In this document: piece after piece, positions 1-8,200 of the stretch
How positions within the stretch are numbered: position 1 is the first letter of the stretch
Layout of the letters: each line of letters begins with the position of its first letter
Notes under the pieces: model-generated
Databases searched by the model: none
Told to the model about the DNA's origin: nothing
What the model saw: the letters and a program-made list of their open reading frames with translations, nothing else
Made by a program: the position numbers and the translations under genes
Source of the DNA: Rouxiella sp. WC2420
Lineage (GTDB): Bacteria > Pseudomonadota > Gammaproteobacteria > Enterobacterales > Enterobacteriaceae
Length of the DNA stretch: 64,000 nt
Reading direction: 5' to 3'
Assembly (NCBI RefSeq): GCF_041200025.1
Contig: NZ_CP165628.1
Coordinates: forward strand, 558,001-622,000

Positions 1-404
1 ATTTGGCCACGCAGCAGTTCTGGCAGATCGTTCACATCTTTGATGTGATCGTATTCTTTGCTCAGCTTGGTGTGCGGAACAGCAACAACTTTCGCATCTT
101 CACCAGATTCGTCAGTCATTTTCAGAACGCCAACCGGACGGCAGCGAATGACTGAACCTGGTTGCAGCGGGTATGGAGTAGGAACCAGAACGTCTACCGG
201 GTCACCGTCCAGAGAAAGGGTGTGGTTGATATAACCATAGTTGCATGGATAGAACATCGCCGTTGACATGAAACGGTCAACAAAAAGTGCACCGGTATCT
301 TTATCTACTTCGTATTTGATTGGATCGGCGTTTGCCGGGATTTCGATAACAACATAGATATCTTCTGGCAGATCTTTACCAGCCGGTACATTGATTAAGC
401 TCAT
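1..404 (-). CDS. ppa: Inorganic pyrophosphatase, C-terminal end outside the window
   Basis: Soluble cytoplasmic family I pyrophosphatase, which hydrolyses PPi to two phosphates and so pulls biosynthetic reactions forward. Reading the minus strand from ATG at 404 gives [20 protein letters not shown], the typical enterobacterial N terminus, followed by the [15 protein letters not shown] segment and the DGDPVDVLV active-site stretch, whose aspartates bind Mg2+ and PPi. About 134 codons are visible of a family length near 176; the rest lies beyond position 1. An AAAGGGAAACC purine-rich stretch precedes the start. Identification is firm; only the C terminus is unseen. Confidence 0.96.
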   Translation of the reverse strand, partial: MSLINVPAGKDLPEDIYVVIEIPANADPIKYEVDKDTGALFVDRFMSTAMFYPCNYGYINHTLSLDGDPVDVLVPTPYPLQPGSVIRCRPVGVLKMTDESGEDAKVVAVPHTKLSKEYDHIKDVNDLPELLRGQ

Positions 405-525
405 TGTTGGTTTCCCTTTATTGAACCAGAAATGGATTGCCGGACATTATAGCCAACTCGGGCAAGAATTCCTGCCTTTTCCGGGGCGCTTTTGTCCTAA
501 AAAACGTCGGCTATAAACTTTTGCA

Positions 526-558
526 ATAAAAAAATGGGGTGGCATCGGGCCACCCCAT
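526..558 (-). terminator. Intrinsic terminator of fbp
   Basis: A 10-bp perfect stem (ATGGGGTGGC at 534-543, GCCACCCCAT at 549-558, 5-nt loop) is followed on the minus strand by a run of seven T. It lies 48 bases past the fbp stop, in the right orientation for fbp. Confidence 0.9.
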
Positions 559-605
559 GATTAGGGTACTTTAAAGTAATTTAGCAAACAGCCTGACTCG
601 GATTT

Positions 606-1610
606 TTATTCGTCAGGATACTGTTTGATAAGTCGTTCGGCGTCTTCAACCATATTGGTATTACCCACGAAGAATGGTGCGCGCTCGTGCAGTTTTTGAG
701 GAACAATGTCCAGGATACGGTTTTTACCGTCGCTGGCTTTACCGCCTGCCTGCTCGGCCAGGAAGGCCATTGGATTACATTCATAAAGCAGACGCAGCTT
801 GCCCTGAGGATGGCTTGCAGTGCTTGGGTAAATGTAGATGCCGCCTTTGAGCAGGTTGCGATGGAAGTCGGCAGCCAGAGAGCCGATGTAACGTGAGGTG
901 TAAGGACGGCCAGACTCTTCGTCCTGCTCCTGACAATACTTGATGTATTTCTTCACGCCTTTAGGGAATTTAATGTAGTTCCCTTCATTAATAGAGTACA
1001 TATAGCCTTTTTCTGGATACATGACTTTTTCGTGAGACAGGCAGAAAACGCCGAGGGAAGGGTCGTAGGTAAAGGCGTGAACGCCAGCACCGGTCGTGTA
1101 AACCAGCATGGTAGAGGAACCATACACTACATAACCTGCTGCGACCTGTTGACTGCCTGGTTGCAGGAAGTCAGCTTCGGTAACGGGTTTGCCCAATGGT
1201 GAAGTACGACGATAGATTGAAAAAATAGTACCCACTGAAACGTTGACGTCGATGTTTGACGAGCCGTCCAGGGGATCCATCAGAATCACATATTTCGCAT
1301 TATTGGCACGTTCGCCTTCGAAAATAACAATTTCGTCTTCTTCTTCAGATGCGATACCGGCAATTTCGCCACGTGCTTTCATGGCGGCTTTCAATTTTTC
1401 GTTGGCATAAAGGTCGAGTTTCATTTGAACTTCGCCCTGAATGTTCTCAACGCCGCTGGTGCCGAGTATATCTACCAGTCCCGCCTTGTTGATATCCCTA
1501 TGAATAATCTTAGCACCAAGTTTAATTGCCGAGAGTAGCGCAGTGAGCTCGCCGGTGGCATGTGGAAAATCTTGCTGCTTTTCGACAATAAATTCGCCTA
1601 ACGTTTTCAT
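606..1610 (-). CDS. fbp: Fructose-1,6-bisphosphatase class 1
   Basis: Gluconeogenic enzyme that removes the 1-phosphate of fructose-1,6-bisphosphate; a cytoplasmic, AMP-inhibited tetramer in relatives. The 334-residue protein begins [15 protein letters not shown] and carries the metal-binding core [13 protein letters not shown] at about residues 111-123 with the upstream acidic EEEDE segment at 89-93, as expected for class 1 FBPases (332 residues in E. coli). The start is ATG at 1610. It is a single gene with its own terminator, divergent from mpl, from which it is separated by about 180 bases that must hold both promoters. Nothing is odd in the sequence. Confidence 0.97.
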   Translation of the reverse strand: MKTLGEFIVEKQQDFPHATGELTALLSAIKLGAKIIHRDINKAGLVDILGTSGVENIQGEVQMKLDLYANEKLKAAMKARGEIAGIASEEEDEIVIFEGERANNAKYVILMDPLDGSSNIDVNVSVGTIFSIYRRTSPLGKPVTEADFLQPGSQQVAAGYVVYGSSTMLVYTTGAGVHAFTYDPSLGVFCLSHEKVMYPEKGYMYSINEGNYIKFPKGVKKYIKYCQEQDEESGRPYTSRYIGSLAADFHRNLLKGGIYIYPSTASHPQGKLRLLYECNPMAFLAEQAGGKASDGKNRILDIVPQKLHERAPFFVGNTNMVEDAERLIKQYPDE

Positions 1611-1790
1611 GATACGATCCCTGAATCTTAGGATGAGTAAAGGTTTTGTAATTGAAATTTTACAGAAGCGATCGCAGTTTAGCCCAAATATATGGACGCT
1701 TCATAGGCAAATCATAGCCAAATGCATTTCTTCTAGATGATTCTCAGCGTTAGAATAGCCACTGACTTAAAGAGCAATAATGGAAAATTT

Positions 1791-3170
1791 ATGCGCATTC
1801 ATATTCTTGGGATTTGCGGCACGTTTATGGGCGGCCTTGCTATGCTGGCTCGCGCTCAGGGACATCAGGTAACCGGATCGGATGACAACGTCTATCCACC
1901 GATGAGTACGCTATTGGAAAATCAGGGGATCGAGCTGATTAAGGGCTATTCGCCAAGTCAGTTGGATCCCAGGCCCGATCTCGTTGTGATCGGCAATGCC
2001 ATGACGCGAGGCAATCCTTGCGTAGAGGCGGTGCTCGAGCAGGGTATTCCCTATGTCTCTGGCCCGCAGTGGTTGCACGATCACGTGCTGCCCGGTCGCT
2101 GGGTGATTGCGGTTGCCGGTACGCACGGGAAAACCACTACTTCAGGTATGGTCACCTGGATCCTCGAAGCCTGCGGCTATGAGCCGGGCTATGTGATTGG
2201 CGGTGTGCCGGGGAATTTCGACGTTTCTGCGCGATTGGGAAACAGCCCGTTTATGGTCCTCGAAGCCGATGAGTATGATTGTGCCTTCTTCGACAAGCGT
2301 TCCAAATTCGTGCATTACAGCCCGCGTACACTGGTGCTGAATAATCTCGAATTCGATCACGCCGATATTTTTGACGATCTGAAGGCGATCCAGAAACAGT
2401 TCCATCATCTGGTCAGACTCGTGCCGGGTCAGGGCAAAATCATTCTGCCCGAGCATGACACTCCACTCAGGCAAGTGATGGCGATGGGTTGCTGGAGCGA
2501 GCAGGAATACGCGGGAGACGGCTGCACCTGGAATGCCAAAAAGACGACGCCAGATGCCAGCAAGTTCCAGGTATATCTTAACGGTGAAGTGGCCGGTGAG
2601 GTTTCATGGTCGCTGGTGGGTGAACACAATATGCACAACGCACTGATGGCCGTTGCAGCCGCGCGCCACGTCGGCGTGACCCCTGCAGATGCCTGTACGG
2701 CGCTCGGCGGATTTATCAACGCCCGCCGTCGGCTCGAGCTTCGTGGTGAAGCGAACGGTGTAACTGTTTACGACGATTTTGCACACCATCCTACCGCCAT
2801 TCTTGCCACTTTGGCTGCCCTGCGCAGTAAAGTTGGCGGCACAGCACGTATTATTGCAGTGCTGGAACCGCGTTCGAATACCATGAAAATGGGGATGAGC
2901 AAAAACGAACTTGCACCTTCTCTGGGACGTGCCGACGAAGTGTTTCTACTTCAGCCGCAAAACATCCCATGGCAGGTTTCAGAAGTGGCAGAACGTTGTA
3001 TTCAGCCTGCGCACTGGCACGCAGACGTTGATGCGCTGGTTGAGATGATTGTCAAAACCGCGCAGCCGGGCGATCACATTCTGGTGATGAGCAACGGTGG
3101 TTTTGGTGGCATCCACGGCAAGCTGTTGAGCGCGCTGGATAAAAAAGCTCAGTTGGCTAACAACAAATAG
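1791..3170 (+). CDS. mpl: UDP-N-acetylmuramate:L-alanyl-gamma-D-glutamyl-meso-diaminopimelate ligase (murein tripeptide ligase)
   Basis: Recycling ligase that attaches tripeptide salvaged from peptidoglycan turnover to UDP-MurNAc, using ATP. It is a Mur-ligase-family cytoplasmic enzyme. The Rossmann-like N terminus HILGICGTFMGG is followed by the ATP-binding loop GTHGKTTT at 110-117 and the central YDDFAHHPTAI motif. An in-frame ATG exists at 1737, but the family start MRIHILGICG is at 1791, giving 459 residues, the usual length. The ribosome binding site before 1791 is weak (TGGA). It is monocistronic and divergent from fbp. Its stop is followed by a hairpin oriented for the opposite strand, so its own terminator is not evident. 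Confidence 0.95.
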   Translation: MRIHILGICGTFMGGLAMLARAQGHQVTGSDDNVYPPMSTLLENQGIELIKGYSPSQLDPRPDLVVIGNAMTRGNPCVEAVLEQGIPYVSGPQWLHDHVLPGRWVIAVAGTHGKTTTSGMVTWILEACGYEPGYVIGGVPGNFDVSARLGNSPFMVLEADEYDCAFFDKRSKFVHYSPRTLVLNNLEFDHADIFDDLKAIQKQFHHLVRLVPGQGKIILPEHDTPLRQVMAMGCWSEQEYAGDGCTWNAKKTTPDASKFQVYLNGEVAGEVSWSLVGEHNMHNALMAVAAARHVGVTPADACTALGGFINARRRLELRGEANGVTVYDDFAHHPTAILATLAALRSKVGGTARIIAVLEPRSNTMKMGMSKNELAPSLGRADEVFLLQPQNIPWQVSEVAERCIQPAHWHADVDALVEMIVKTAQPGDHILVMSNGGFGGIHGKLLSALDKKAQLANNK

Positions 3171-3211
3171 TTACCCCCTTCCTTAATAATACCAGCCCTT
3201 AAAGCCTCGAC

Positions 3212-3237
3212 GAAAAAAAGCCCTCGCAAGCGAGGGC
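3212..3237 (-). terminator. Intrinsic terminator of yhcN
   Basis: Perfect 8-bp stem (GCCCTCGC at 3220-3227, GCGAGGGC at 3230-3237), followed on the minus strand by seven T. It is directional for yhcN; on the plus strand, facing mpl, no T-tract follows. Confidence 0.85.
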
Positions 3238-3332
3238 AAAAGGGTGTCGTCGGACAGGACGACAGAGGGTCTGGTATATCTTGCAAATTTTTTGCTAAAA
3301 CTTCGCGGTACTACAGATTAAATCGGGTTCAG

Positions 3333-3596
3333 TTATTTATAAATTTCTGCGGTGGCGTGGTAAGTACCGTCATTACGCGCTTCGATTACACGATAAGAAG
3401 ATGCACCCTGGCTATCGGCTTTTTGTGATAACTCTTGACGGATATCACTAGGCACGCCATCAATCCCACTAACGGTAATTGTCCCCATAGGTTGAAGATT
3501 TTCAGCCTGTTGGTTGGTGATTAGTTGAGCGGCAGAAGAGCCAAATGAAACAGCGGTCAACAGGCCTAGGGCAGCAACAGCAGCGATGATTTTCAT
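3333..3596 (-). CDS. yhcN: YhcN family periplasmic stress protein (DUF1471, YdgH/BhsA/McbA family)
   Basis: Small secreted protein of the DUF1471 family; relatives are induced by acid, peroxide or cytoplasmic stress, with no enzymatic activity known. The 87-residue precursor has a Sec signal peptide (MKIIAAVAALGLLTAVSFGSSA, cleavage expected after about residue 23). The mature DUF1471 fold has the hallmark GTITVSGIDG near the start and the YRVIEARNDGTYHATAEIYK-type C terminus that defines the family. In E. coli yhcN is also beside argR, which supports the symbol. SD-like GGAAAT lies just before ATG at 3596. Its own terminator follows at 3212-3237. The family is certain; the physiological role here is inferred from relatives only. 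Confidence 0.88.
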   Translation of the reverse strand: MKIIAAVAALGLLTAVSFGSSAAQLITNQQAENLQPMGTITVSGIDGVPSDIRQELSQKADSQGASSYRVIEARNDGTYHATAEIYK

Positions 3597-4152
3597 GATA
3601 ATTTCCTTAATTTACCTTATGCAACCTGTCTATGGCGGACGGTGGCGCGGTTTCATTATGGATTTATCAAAACTGTAAAATTCGGTGTGCATAACCTCGT
3701 CGCCTATTTCTCGCGAACAAATGCATCGGTTTTCGCAGCGATAAATCCGTTTTATCGGCGGCATTTGAATGGGTATTCAAATCTCGTCTCTCGGGGGATA
3801 TCTCTTTCTAAAATACAGTGATGTGGTGCTTTGTCGTGTTTCACATCATGGAGATGAGTATACATCTAATAACTGTAAAAATTAATAGTTTGCTAATAGT
3901 TTGTTAGGTCTCTATTTGCCCGGAATGAGTGGTTTTAATAACCGAAAAGCATAAAAAATGATGATTACTTGCTCATTTATTGTTAAATATATTTCAAATC
4001 AATAGATTGGCATAAATGAGCATTCTGTGCGGAATTTAACAGGGGATCGTTTTGGAAATGAAAGGATTTATAGGTCGATCATCTGGAGGTTGAACAAGAT
4101 CCGGCATGAATAGCAGATCAGCAAGCGCGTTACTTGCCGATCTTGATACTGC
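3597..4152. other. Intergenic region yhcN-argR, no gene seen
   Basis: 556 bases without a convincing gene. It must hold the yhcN promoter. Two structures are visible: a 7-bp inverted repeat TGATGTG/CACATCA at 3819-3825 and 3842-3848 (16-nt spacer), and an 11-bp hairpin with one mismatch at 4115-4143 just past the argR stop, which may end argR transcription although no T-run follows on the minus strand. Confidence 0.5.
4115..4143 (-). terminator. Hairpin downstream of argR
   Basis: Arms AGATCAGCAAG (4115-4125) and CTTGCCGATCT (4133-4143) pair with one A-C mismatch around a 7-nt loop. It lies 10 bases past the argR stop. There is no T-tract, so it may be an RNA-stabilising 3' hairpin or a weak terminator rather than a strong intrinsic one. 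Confidence 0.45.
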
Positions 4153-4623
4153 CTAAAGTTCCTGCTCGAACAGACTCAAAATGGCATCATAGAGTTGTTT
4201 GACAGTAAACTTGCGTGCTGGCGTAATGAAGATGGTGTCATCACCAGCAATTGTACCGAGGATACCTTCCGACTTGCCCAGTGAATCAAGCAGGCGAGCA
4301 ATCAGCTGTGCAGCACCAGGACTGGTGCGGATAACCACGACAGCATCGTTATAGTCAATATCCAGAACCAGGTTCTTCAGCGGGCTGGTGGTGGTTGGAA
4401 CGCCGATCTCGGCAGGCAGGCAGTACACCATTTCCATTTTGGCGTTACGGGTTCTAACCGCGCCAAATTTGGTGAGCATGCGTGAAACTTTGGATTGATT
4501 GATGTTTTCGAAGCCATCATCTTGCAGTGCGACAACGATTTCACCCTGAGAGCTGAACTTCTCTTCCTTCAAGAGGGCCTTGAAAGCTTTGATTAAATCT
4601 TCCTGTTTAGCAGGATTACGCAT
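4153..4623 (-). CDS. argR: Arginine repressor ArgR
   Basis: Hexameric transcription factor that represses arginine biosynthesis genes with L-arginine as corepressor, and acts as accessory factor in plasmid dimer resolution in E. coli. The 156-residue protein has the N-terminal winged-helix domain with recognition segment NQSKVSRML (S44, R48), and the C-terminal oligomerisation and arginine-binding domain ending with AGDDTIF (D128, D129 are the arginine ligands). The length equals E. coli ArgR. It is transcribed away from mdh, as in E. coli. Overlapping palindromes matching ARG boxes lie 39-62 bases upstream of the start, consistent with autoregulation. Confidence 0.97.
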   Translation of the reverse strand: MRNPAKQEDLIKAFKALLKEEKFSSQGEIVVALQDDGFENINQSKVSRMLTKFGAVRTRNAKMEMVYCLPAEIGVPTTTSPLKNLVLDIDYNDAVVVIRTSPGAAQLIARLLDSLGKSEGILGTIAGDDTIFITPARKFTVKQLYDAILSLFEQEL

Positions 4624-4661
4624 TTTGCACCCATAGATTCACAATTGTGTGGCGTTGATTA

Positions 4662-4685
4662 TGCAGATATTTGCATTTTTATGCA
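4662..4685 (-). promoter_or_regulatory. Overlapping ARG-box-like palindromes upstream of argR
   Basis: Two 14-bp elements share a TGCA: TGCAGATATTTGCA at 4662-4675 and TGCATTTTTATGCA at 4672-4685. The second is a perfect inverted repeat (TGCAT-4-ATGCA). Both resemble the ARG-box pattern TGMAT-wwww-ATKCA. They sit where an argR promoter would be, so autorepression is inferred. Classical ARG boxes are paired with 3-bp spacing, not overlapping. Confidence 0.6.
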
Positions 4686-5101
4686 ATAAAACATAACGGG
4701 TTTGATCAACAAAGAGTTAGATTTTAGGAAGGAAGGCCCAACGATGCTGCATAGACTTTAATGAATATGCCAAATATCTGCATGAAGAATTGTCTCAAAC
4801 TTAAAATAAAATGTATAGCCTGATTATTTTATTTGATAATTTAACCAGCCAGGTAATTAATGTATTTATTTTTTAATAAAGTCATTTTTTTAATTATTTG
4901 AACTTAAAGTTTTATCTTAATGAAAATAAGCAGTAATTTCTTACTCAAAATTTAAAGATGCTTTTAATTTCTGCGCTACCTCCCAATCTATTAATAGGTT
5001 GTTTGTTTTTAATACACCCGTTAACTAAGGTTATTAAGTGAATGAATGCGCGGTATTTTAATCGTCGTTTATAAAGAACGTCATTTAAAAAGGAGTATAG
5101 G
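4686..5101. other. Intergenic region argR-mdh, no gene seen
   Basis: Strongly AT-rich from about 4790 to 5000. It holds the mdh promoter(s) and a good ribosome binding site AAGGAG at about 5090-5095, seven bases before the mdh ATG. I find no open frame with a ribosome binding site and no clear regulator palindrome apart from the ARG-like boxes to the left. Confidence 0.5.
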
Positions 5102-6040
5102 ATGAAAGTTGCAGTCCTTGGTGCCGCAGGCGGAATCGGCCAGGCCCTCGCTCTACTACTCAAGACTCAATTGCCGTCTGGCTCTGAACTCTCCCTCTAT
5201 GATATCGCACCTGTTACTCCAGGTGTGGCGGTGGATCTCAGCCATATCCCTACAGCTGTTAATATCAAAGGATTTTGTGGTGAAGACGCGAGGCCCGCTT
5301 TGTACGGGGCTGAGGTTGTACTTATCTCGGCTGGCGTGGCGCGAAAACCAGGTATGGATCGCTCTGACCTTTTTAATGTTAATGCCGGCATTGTTCGTAA
5401 TTTAGTTCAGCAAATTGCGACCACCTGTCCCGAGGCGTGTATTGCGATAATCACTAACCCGGTAAATACGACGGTGCCCATTGCGGCAGAGGTTTTAAAA
5501 AAAGCCGGAGTTTATGATAAAAATAAACTTTTTGGCGTCACTACGCTTGATACCCTCCGCGCCAATACATTTGTTGCAGAGCTTAAAGGTAAATCTCCGC
5601 AAGAAATTGAGGTATCGGTTATTGGGGGTCATTCGGGCGTAACAATATTACCGTTGTTATCGCAGGTTAAAGGGCTCAGCTTCTCGGAGAGTGAAATACA
5701 GCAGCTGACGACACATATTCAAAATGCCGGTACAGAAGTGGTTGAGGCAAAAGCAGGTGGCGGGTCGGCAACCCTTTCCATGGGGCAGGCTGCGGCAAGA
5801 CTGGGACTTTCTTTAGTACGCGCGTTGCAGGGAGAAAGCGGGATCGTGGAATGTGCCTATGTTGAGGGGCGCGGTGAGCATGCACGCTTCTTTGCTCAAC
5901 CGGTGCTATTAGGTCGAAATGGTATTGCTGAATTCAAAGACATTGGCCAGTTAAGCGAGTTTGAACAACATTCGCTGAATTCGATGCTGGACGTATTACA
6001 CAAAGATATCGAACTGGGTGAGAAATTTATCAATATTTAA
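5102..6040 (+). CDS. mdh: NAD-dependent malate dehydrogenase
   Basis: TCA-cycle enzyme that interconverts malate and oxaloacetate with NAD; a cytoplasmic dimer. The 312-residue protein opens with the dinucleotide loop GAAGGIGQ (7-14). Catalytic and binding residues of the family are in place: R81 and R87 on the mobile loop ([12 protein letters not shown]), N119 (TNPVN), D150 and R153 (TTLDTLRAN) and the catalytic H177 (IGGHSG). Length and start match E. coli Mdh. A strong Shine-Dalgarno precedes ATG 5102 and a clear intrinsic terminator follows. It is monocistronic. Confidence 0.98.
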   Translation: MKVAVLGAAGGIGQALALLLKTQLPSGSELSLYDIAPVTPGVAVDLSHIPTAVNIKGFCGEDARPALYGAEVVLISAGVARKPGMDRSDLFNVNAGIVRNLVQQIATTCPEACIAIITNPVNTTVPIAAEVLKKAGVYDKNKLFGVTTLDTLRANTFVAELKGKSPQEIEVSVIGGHSGVTILPLLSQVKGLSFSESEIQQLTTHIQNAGTEVVEAKAGGGSATLSMGQAAARLGLSLVRALQGESGIVECAYVEGRGEHARFFAQPVLLGRNGIAEFKDIGQLSEFEQHSLNSMLDVLHKDIELGEKFINI

Positions 6041-6078
6041 TATTCTTTTTATCTATTCCTCAAGATTATTAAAACAAC

Positions 6079-6106
6079 CCGCCGGGTAAATTCCGGCGGC
6101 TTTTTA
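6079..6106 (+). terminator. Intrinsic terminator of mdh
   Basis: Perfect 7-bp GC stem CCGCCGG (6079-6085) and CCGGCGG (6093-6099) with a 7-nt loop, followed by CTTTTTATT. Confidence 0.9.
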
Positions 6107-6181
6107 TTGTGCTTATTTTAAAATTATTCGCGGTATGCACTGATCAAATAACTTAATAAAATTCAATCAGTATTTAATAAT

Positions 6182-6547
6182 CTACATCCCCTTCTTGTCT
6201 GCGTTATCTACATTTTTACTCTTACCTGTTGAATTTTCAGGCAGAATGATATTCTTAATCGGTACTTTTTCCCGCCCCAGATTATCAGGAAGCTTGCAGC
6301 GCATTTTTCTTTCCAGAAGTTCATCTGTTTCAGGATGATAATAACGGCTGGGCCAGATTTCTGCCGGATGTAACTTCAGTGCATTAGCGATAATCCACTC
6401 TCCTTTTGGCCACGGACGTGACAGCGCATTCGCCAGTGTGGATGAACTTAGGCCCGCGGATCGGGACAATGCTGCCAAGGTGGTACGCTGTTTATGTAAC
6501 GATGCGATTATATCAGCGTGATGCCAATCCGTTCTCCGTAAAAGCAT
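6182..6547 (-). CDS. sfsB: Ner-like DNA-binding regulator SfsB (Nlp)
   Basis: Small helix-turn-helix protein of the Ner/Nlp family, homologous to the Ner repressor of Mu-like phages. In E. coli, Nlp/SfsB activates maltose genes in cya/crp mutants, and its normal role is poorly known. The conserved block is WHHADIIASLHKQRTTLAAL, then GLSSSTLANALSRPWPKGE and IWPSRYY (roughly residues 8-72), which is diagnostic. At 121 residues it is longer than the E. coli protein (about 92); the extra C-terminal 35-40 residues are polar and lysine-rich. It is transcribed away from two Mu-type DNA-binding genes across a 643-base AT-rich gap. In E. coli sfsB is next to ispB, as it nearly is here. Confidence 0.88.
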   Translation of the reverse strand: MLLRRTDWHHADIIASLHKQRTTLAALSRSAGLSSSTLANALSRPWPKGEWIIANALKLHPAEIWPSRYYHPETDELLERKMRCKLPDNLGREKVPIKNIILPENSTGKSKNVDNADKKGM

Positions 6548-7190
6548 AGAAAAACTTCCTTATATAATAGGCTTGCAGGTTTTGTTATATGTTTGAGGGG
6601 TTAGCACCCATATTCATTCGGAAGCTATAAGAGCAAATTTCCGAACTTAGTTCAAACCTGTTTCTCAAAAGATATTTTTATTTTTTATTAATAGCCTACT
6701 ATTTTATTTGAACCACTAACTGGGTATGTTTGGTCTTCTAATGGTTTGTAATATAAGTAATTTATCAGCACTCTTTGGGTTGTTATCAAATTTTTCTTAA
6801 TGCAAATCTTCTTTTTTAAGAAAAGTTAATTGTTATCAAACATTTTCAAAAAATGCATTTTTTCTGAAAGGTGGTGATTGGTCAATATCCTAAATATAGT
6901 TACTTAGATGAATTTACAGGCTTTTCTATTGTTAGCTCACTCAAAGATTTAACGTAACTTACTTTTGAACGTTAGATGGTTCTTTTAGTTTTATTTTTCT
7001 CCATAAAAAAGTTTCATCAATATACCCAGGCTTTAATTTATTGATGCACATTTGCATTCGCTAATGGTATAACTTATGCGTTCAATGTAAACGCCTCGCT
7101 AAATATGCCGTGAAAATATGGCTTTTTTAATGCCTTAACAGTTAATGATTTATATCAATTATATTTTTGTATAAATAAGAGAGAATTCTT
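6548..7190. other. AT-rich divergent regulatory region with an 11-bp direct repeat
   Basis: 643 bases between sfsB and the first Mu-type gene with no supported coding region. The 11-mer TTGTTATCAAA occurs at 6780-6790 and again at 6830-6840, exactly 50 bp apart, each followed by a T-rich stretch. This could be a pair of operator sites for one of the flanking regulators; that is inference. Otherwise the region is AT-rich DNA with no clear hairpin terminator. Confidence 0.5.
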
Positions 7191-7556
7191 ATGAATCCTG
7201 AATGGTTTTCCGCCAAAGAACTGATCGGTTTTACGGGGCTTCCTTCATCACCTCAGGGGATACATAGCATGGCCCGTCGACAAAAGTGGGTCAGACGACG
7301 CAGATTTGGCGTACAGGGACGTGGAGTTGAATATCATATTGATAGTCTGCCCATCAAAACTAATTCAAATCTTGTGCTTAACGAACCTTCAGTCGAATAT
7401 TTTTATTCCAACAACCAAGATCCCTTATTAATCTGGATCGAAAGTTATAAACAATTGGATGAAAGAGAAAGGCAAAAAATGATTACCTTTATTGTTCGCA
7501 ATGGGATGATTGAAGTAATTAACAGGTTAGGGGCTTCGAACGAATTTATTTATTAA
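7191..7556 (+). CDS. Mu-type DNA-binding-domain protein, copy 1
   Basis: 121-residue protein with an N-terminal winged-helix domain like that at the N terminus of the Mu transposase and Mu c repressor (family HTH_Tnp_Mu_1). The run is GLPSSPQGIHSMARRQKW, then GVQG, VEYHI and SLP at residues 16-54. No transposase catalytic domain follows. Instead there is a 45-residue tail containing DPLLIWIESYKQL and FIVRNGM, probably helical and oligomerising. It is a gap-free paralogue of the gene 236 bases downstream (about 58 percent identical by hand count). The start ATG 7191 is preceded by AGAGAGAAT. It is probably a stand-alone regulator derived from a Mu-like phage; the targets are unknown. Confidence 0.75.
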   Translation: MNPEWFSAKELIGFTGLPSSPQGIHSMARRQKWVRRRRFGVQGRGVEYHIDSLPIKTNSNLVLNEPSVEYFYSNNQDPLLIWIESYKQLDERERQKMITFIVRNGMIEVINRLGASNEFIY

Positions 7557-7791
7557 AGCTTTTAAAATCTATAGTTTTTATATCAACGGTTTGTTTAAAA
7601 GAGCAGGTTTATTTGTTAACTGTAGTCGTTGAACTTAGTTATAGATCCAAATTGTAAATTCTGGTTATAAACTCTCGTTGTGAGTGACCTTTAAGCAAAA
7701 CGTTGGCCTATATTATTAGCCTGAGTTGGCAAGTGTCGGGCTGAATTTTATTCTGCTCTTGTTTTGGATTTAAAATAATAAAAGGAATGCC

Positions 7792-8157
7792 ATGAAAAAG
7801 GAATGGTTTGCTGCAAAAGATCTGGTTGGAATAAATGGATTACCCACCACGACTCAGGGTATCCATGGCATGGCCAGACGGCAGGGATGGGAAACGCGGC
7901 GAAGGCTTGGTGTTCAAGGTAAGGCGGTGGAATATCACATTAACAGCCTGCCTAAAATGATGAAACCAGCACTTATCATTCAAGAAAAATCTGCAGAATA
8001 TCTTTGTTCTTCTTATCACGACCCTCTACTTATATGGATTGAAAGTTATAAGCAACTTAATGATAGAGAGCGCGAGACGATAGTCTCATTTATTGTACGC
8101 GAAGGAATGCTGGCAGTAATTAAACGTCTGATGCCTGCACAAGAAGAGATAGAATAA
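7792..8157 (+). CDS. Mu-type DNA-binding-domain protein, copy 2
   Basis: Also exactly 121 residues and aligned without gaps to the upstream copy. The conserved parts are EWFxAKxLxG, the GLP-GIHxMARRQxW helix region, RRR-GVQG-VEYHI-SLP, and the tail DPLLIWIESYKQL plus RER and FIVRxGM. The linker at residues 55-76 and the last 8 residues vary. AAAGGAATGCC precedes ATG 7792, a usable ribosome binding site. It may be cotranscribed with copy 1, although the 235-base AT-rich gap could hold its own promoter. Retention of the C-terminal motif in both copies argues that this part is functional. No DDE domain is present, so it is not a transposase. Function is not known. Confidence 0.75.
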   Translation: MKKEWFAAKDLVGINGLPTTTQGIHGMARRQGWETRRRLGVQGKAVEYHINSLPKMMKPALIIQEKSAEYLCSSYHDPLLIWIESYKQLNDRERETIVSFIVREGMLAVIKRLMPAQEEIE

Positions 8158-8186
8158 GCAAGGCGGCCAAAAACACGGCGCCTTGC
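8158..8186. terminator. Hairpin between the Mu-type gene and ispB
   Basis: 8-bp perfect stem GCAAGGCG (8158-8165) and CGCCTTGC (8179-8186) between convergent genes. T-tracts are poor on both sides, so termination strength is uncertain. Confidence 0.55.
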
Positions 8187-8200
8187 TTACTAAATCGCTT

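Noticed and set aside
4106-4156. 16-codon frame ([16 protein letters not shown]) after argR
   Set aside because: It lies in the argR 3' hairpin and overlaps the argR stop region; no independent support.
6548-8157. Prophage or transposon at the Mu-type genes
   Set aside because: No transposase, integrase, terminal inverted repeats or target duplication seen; the genes are single regulators.
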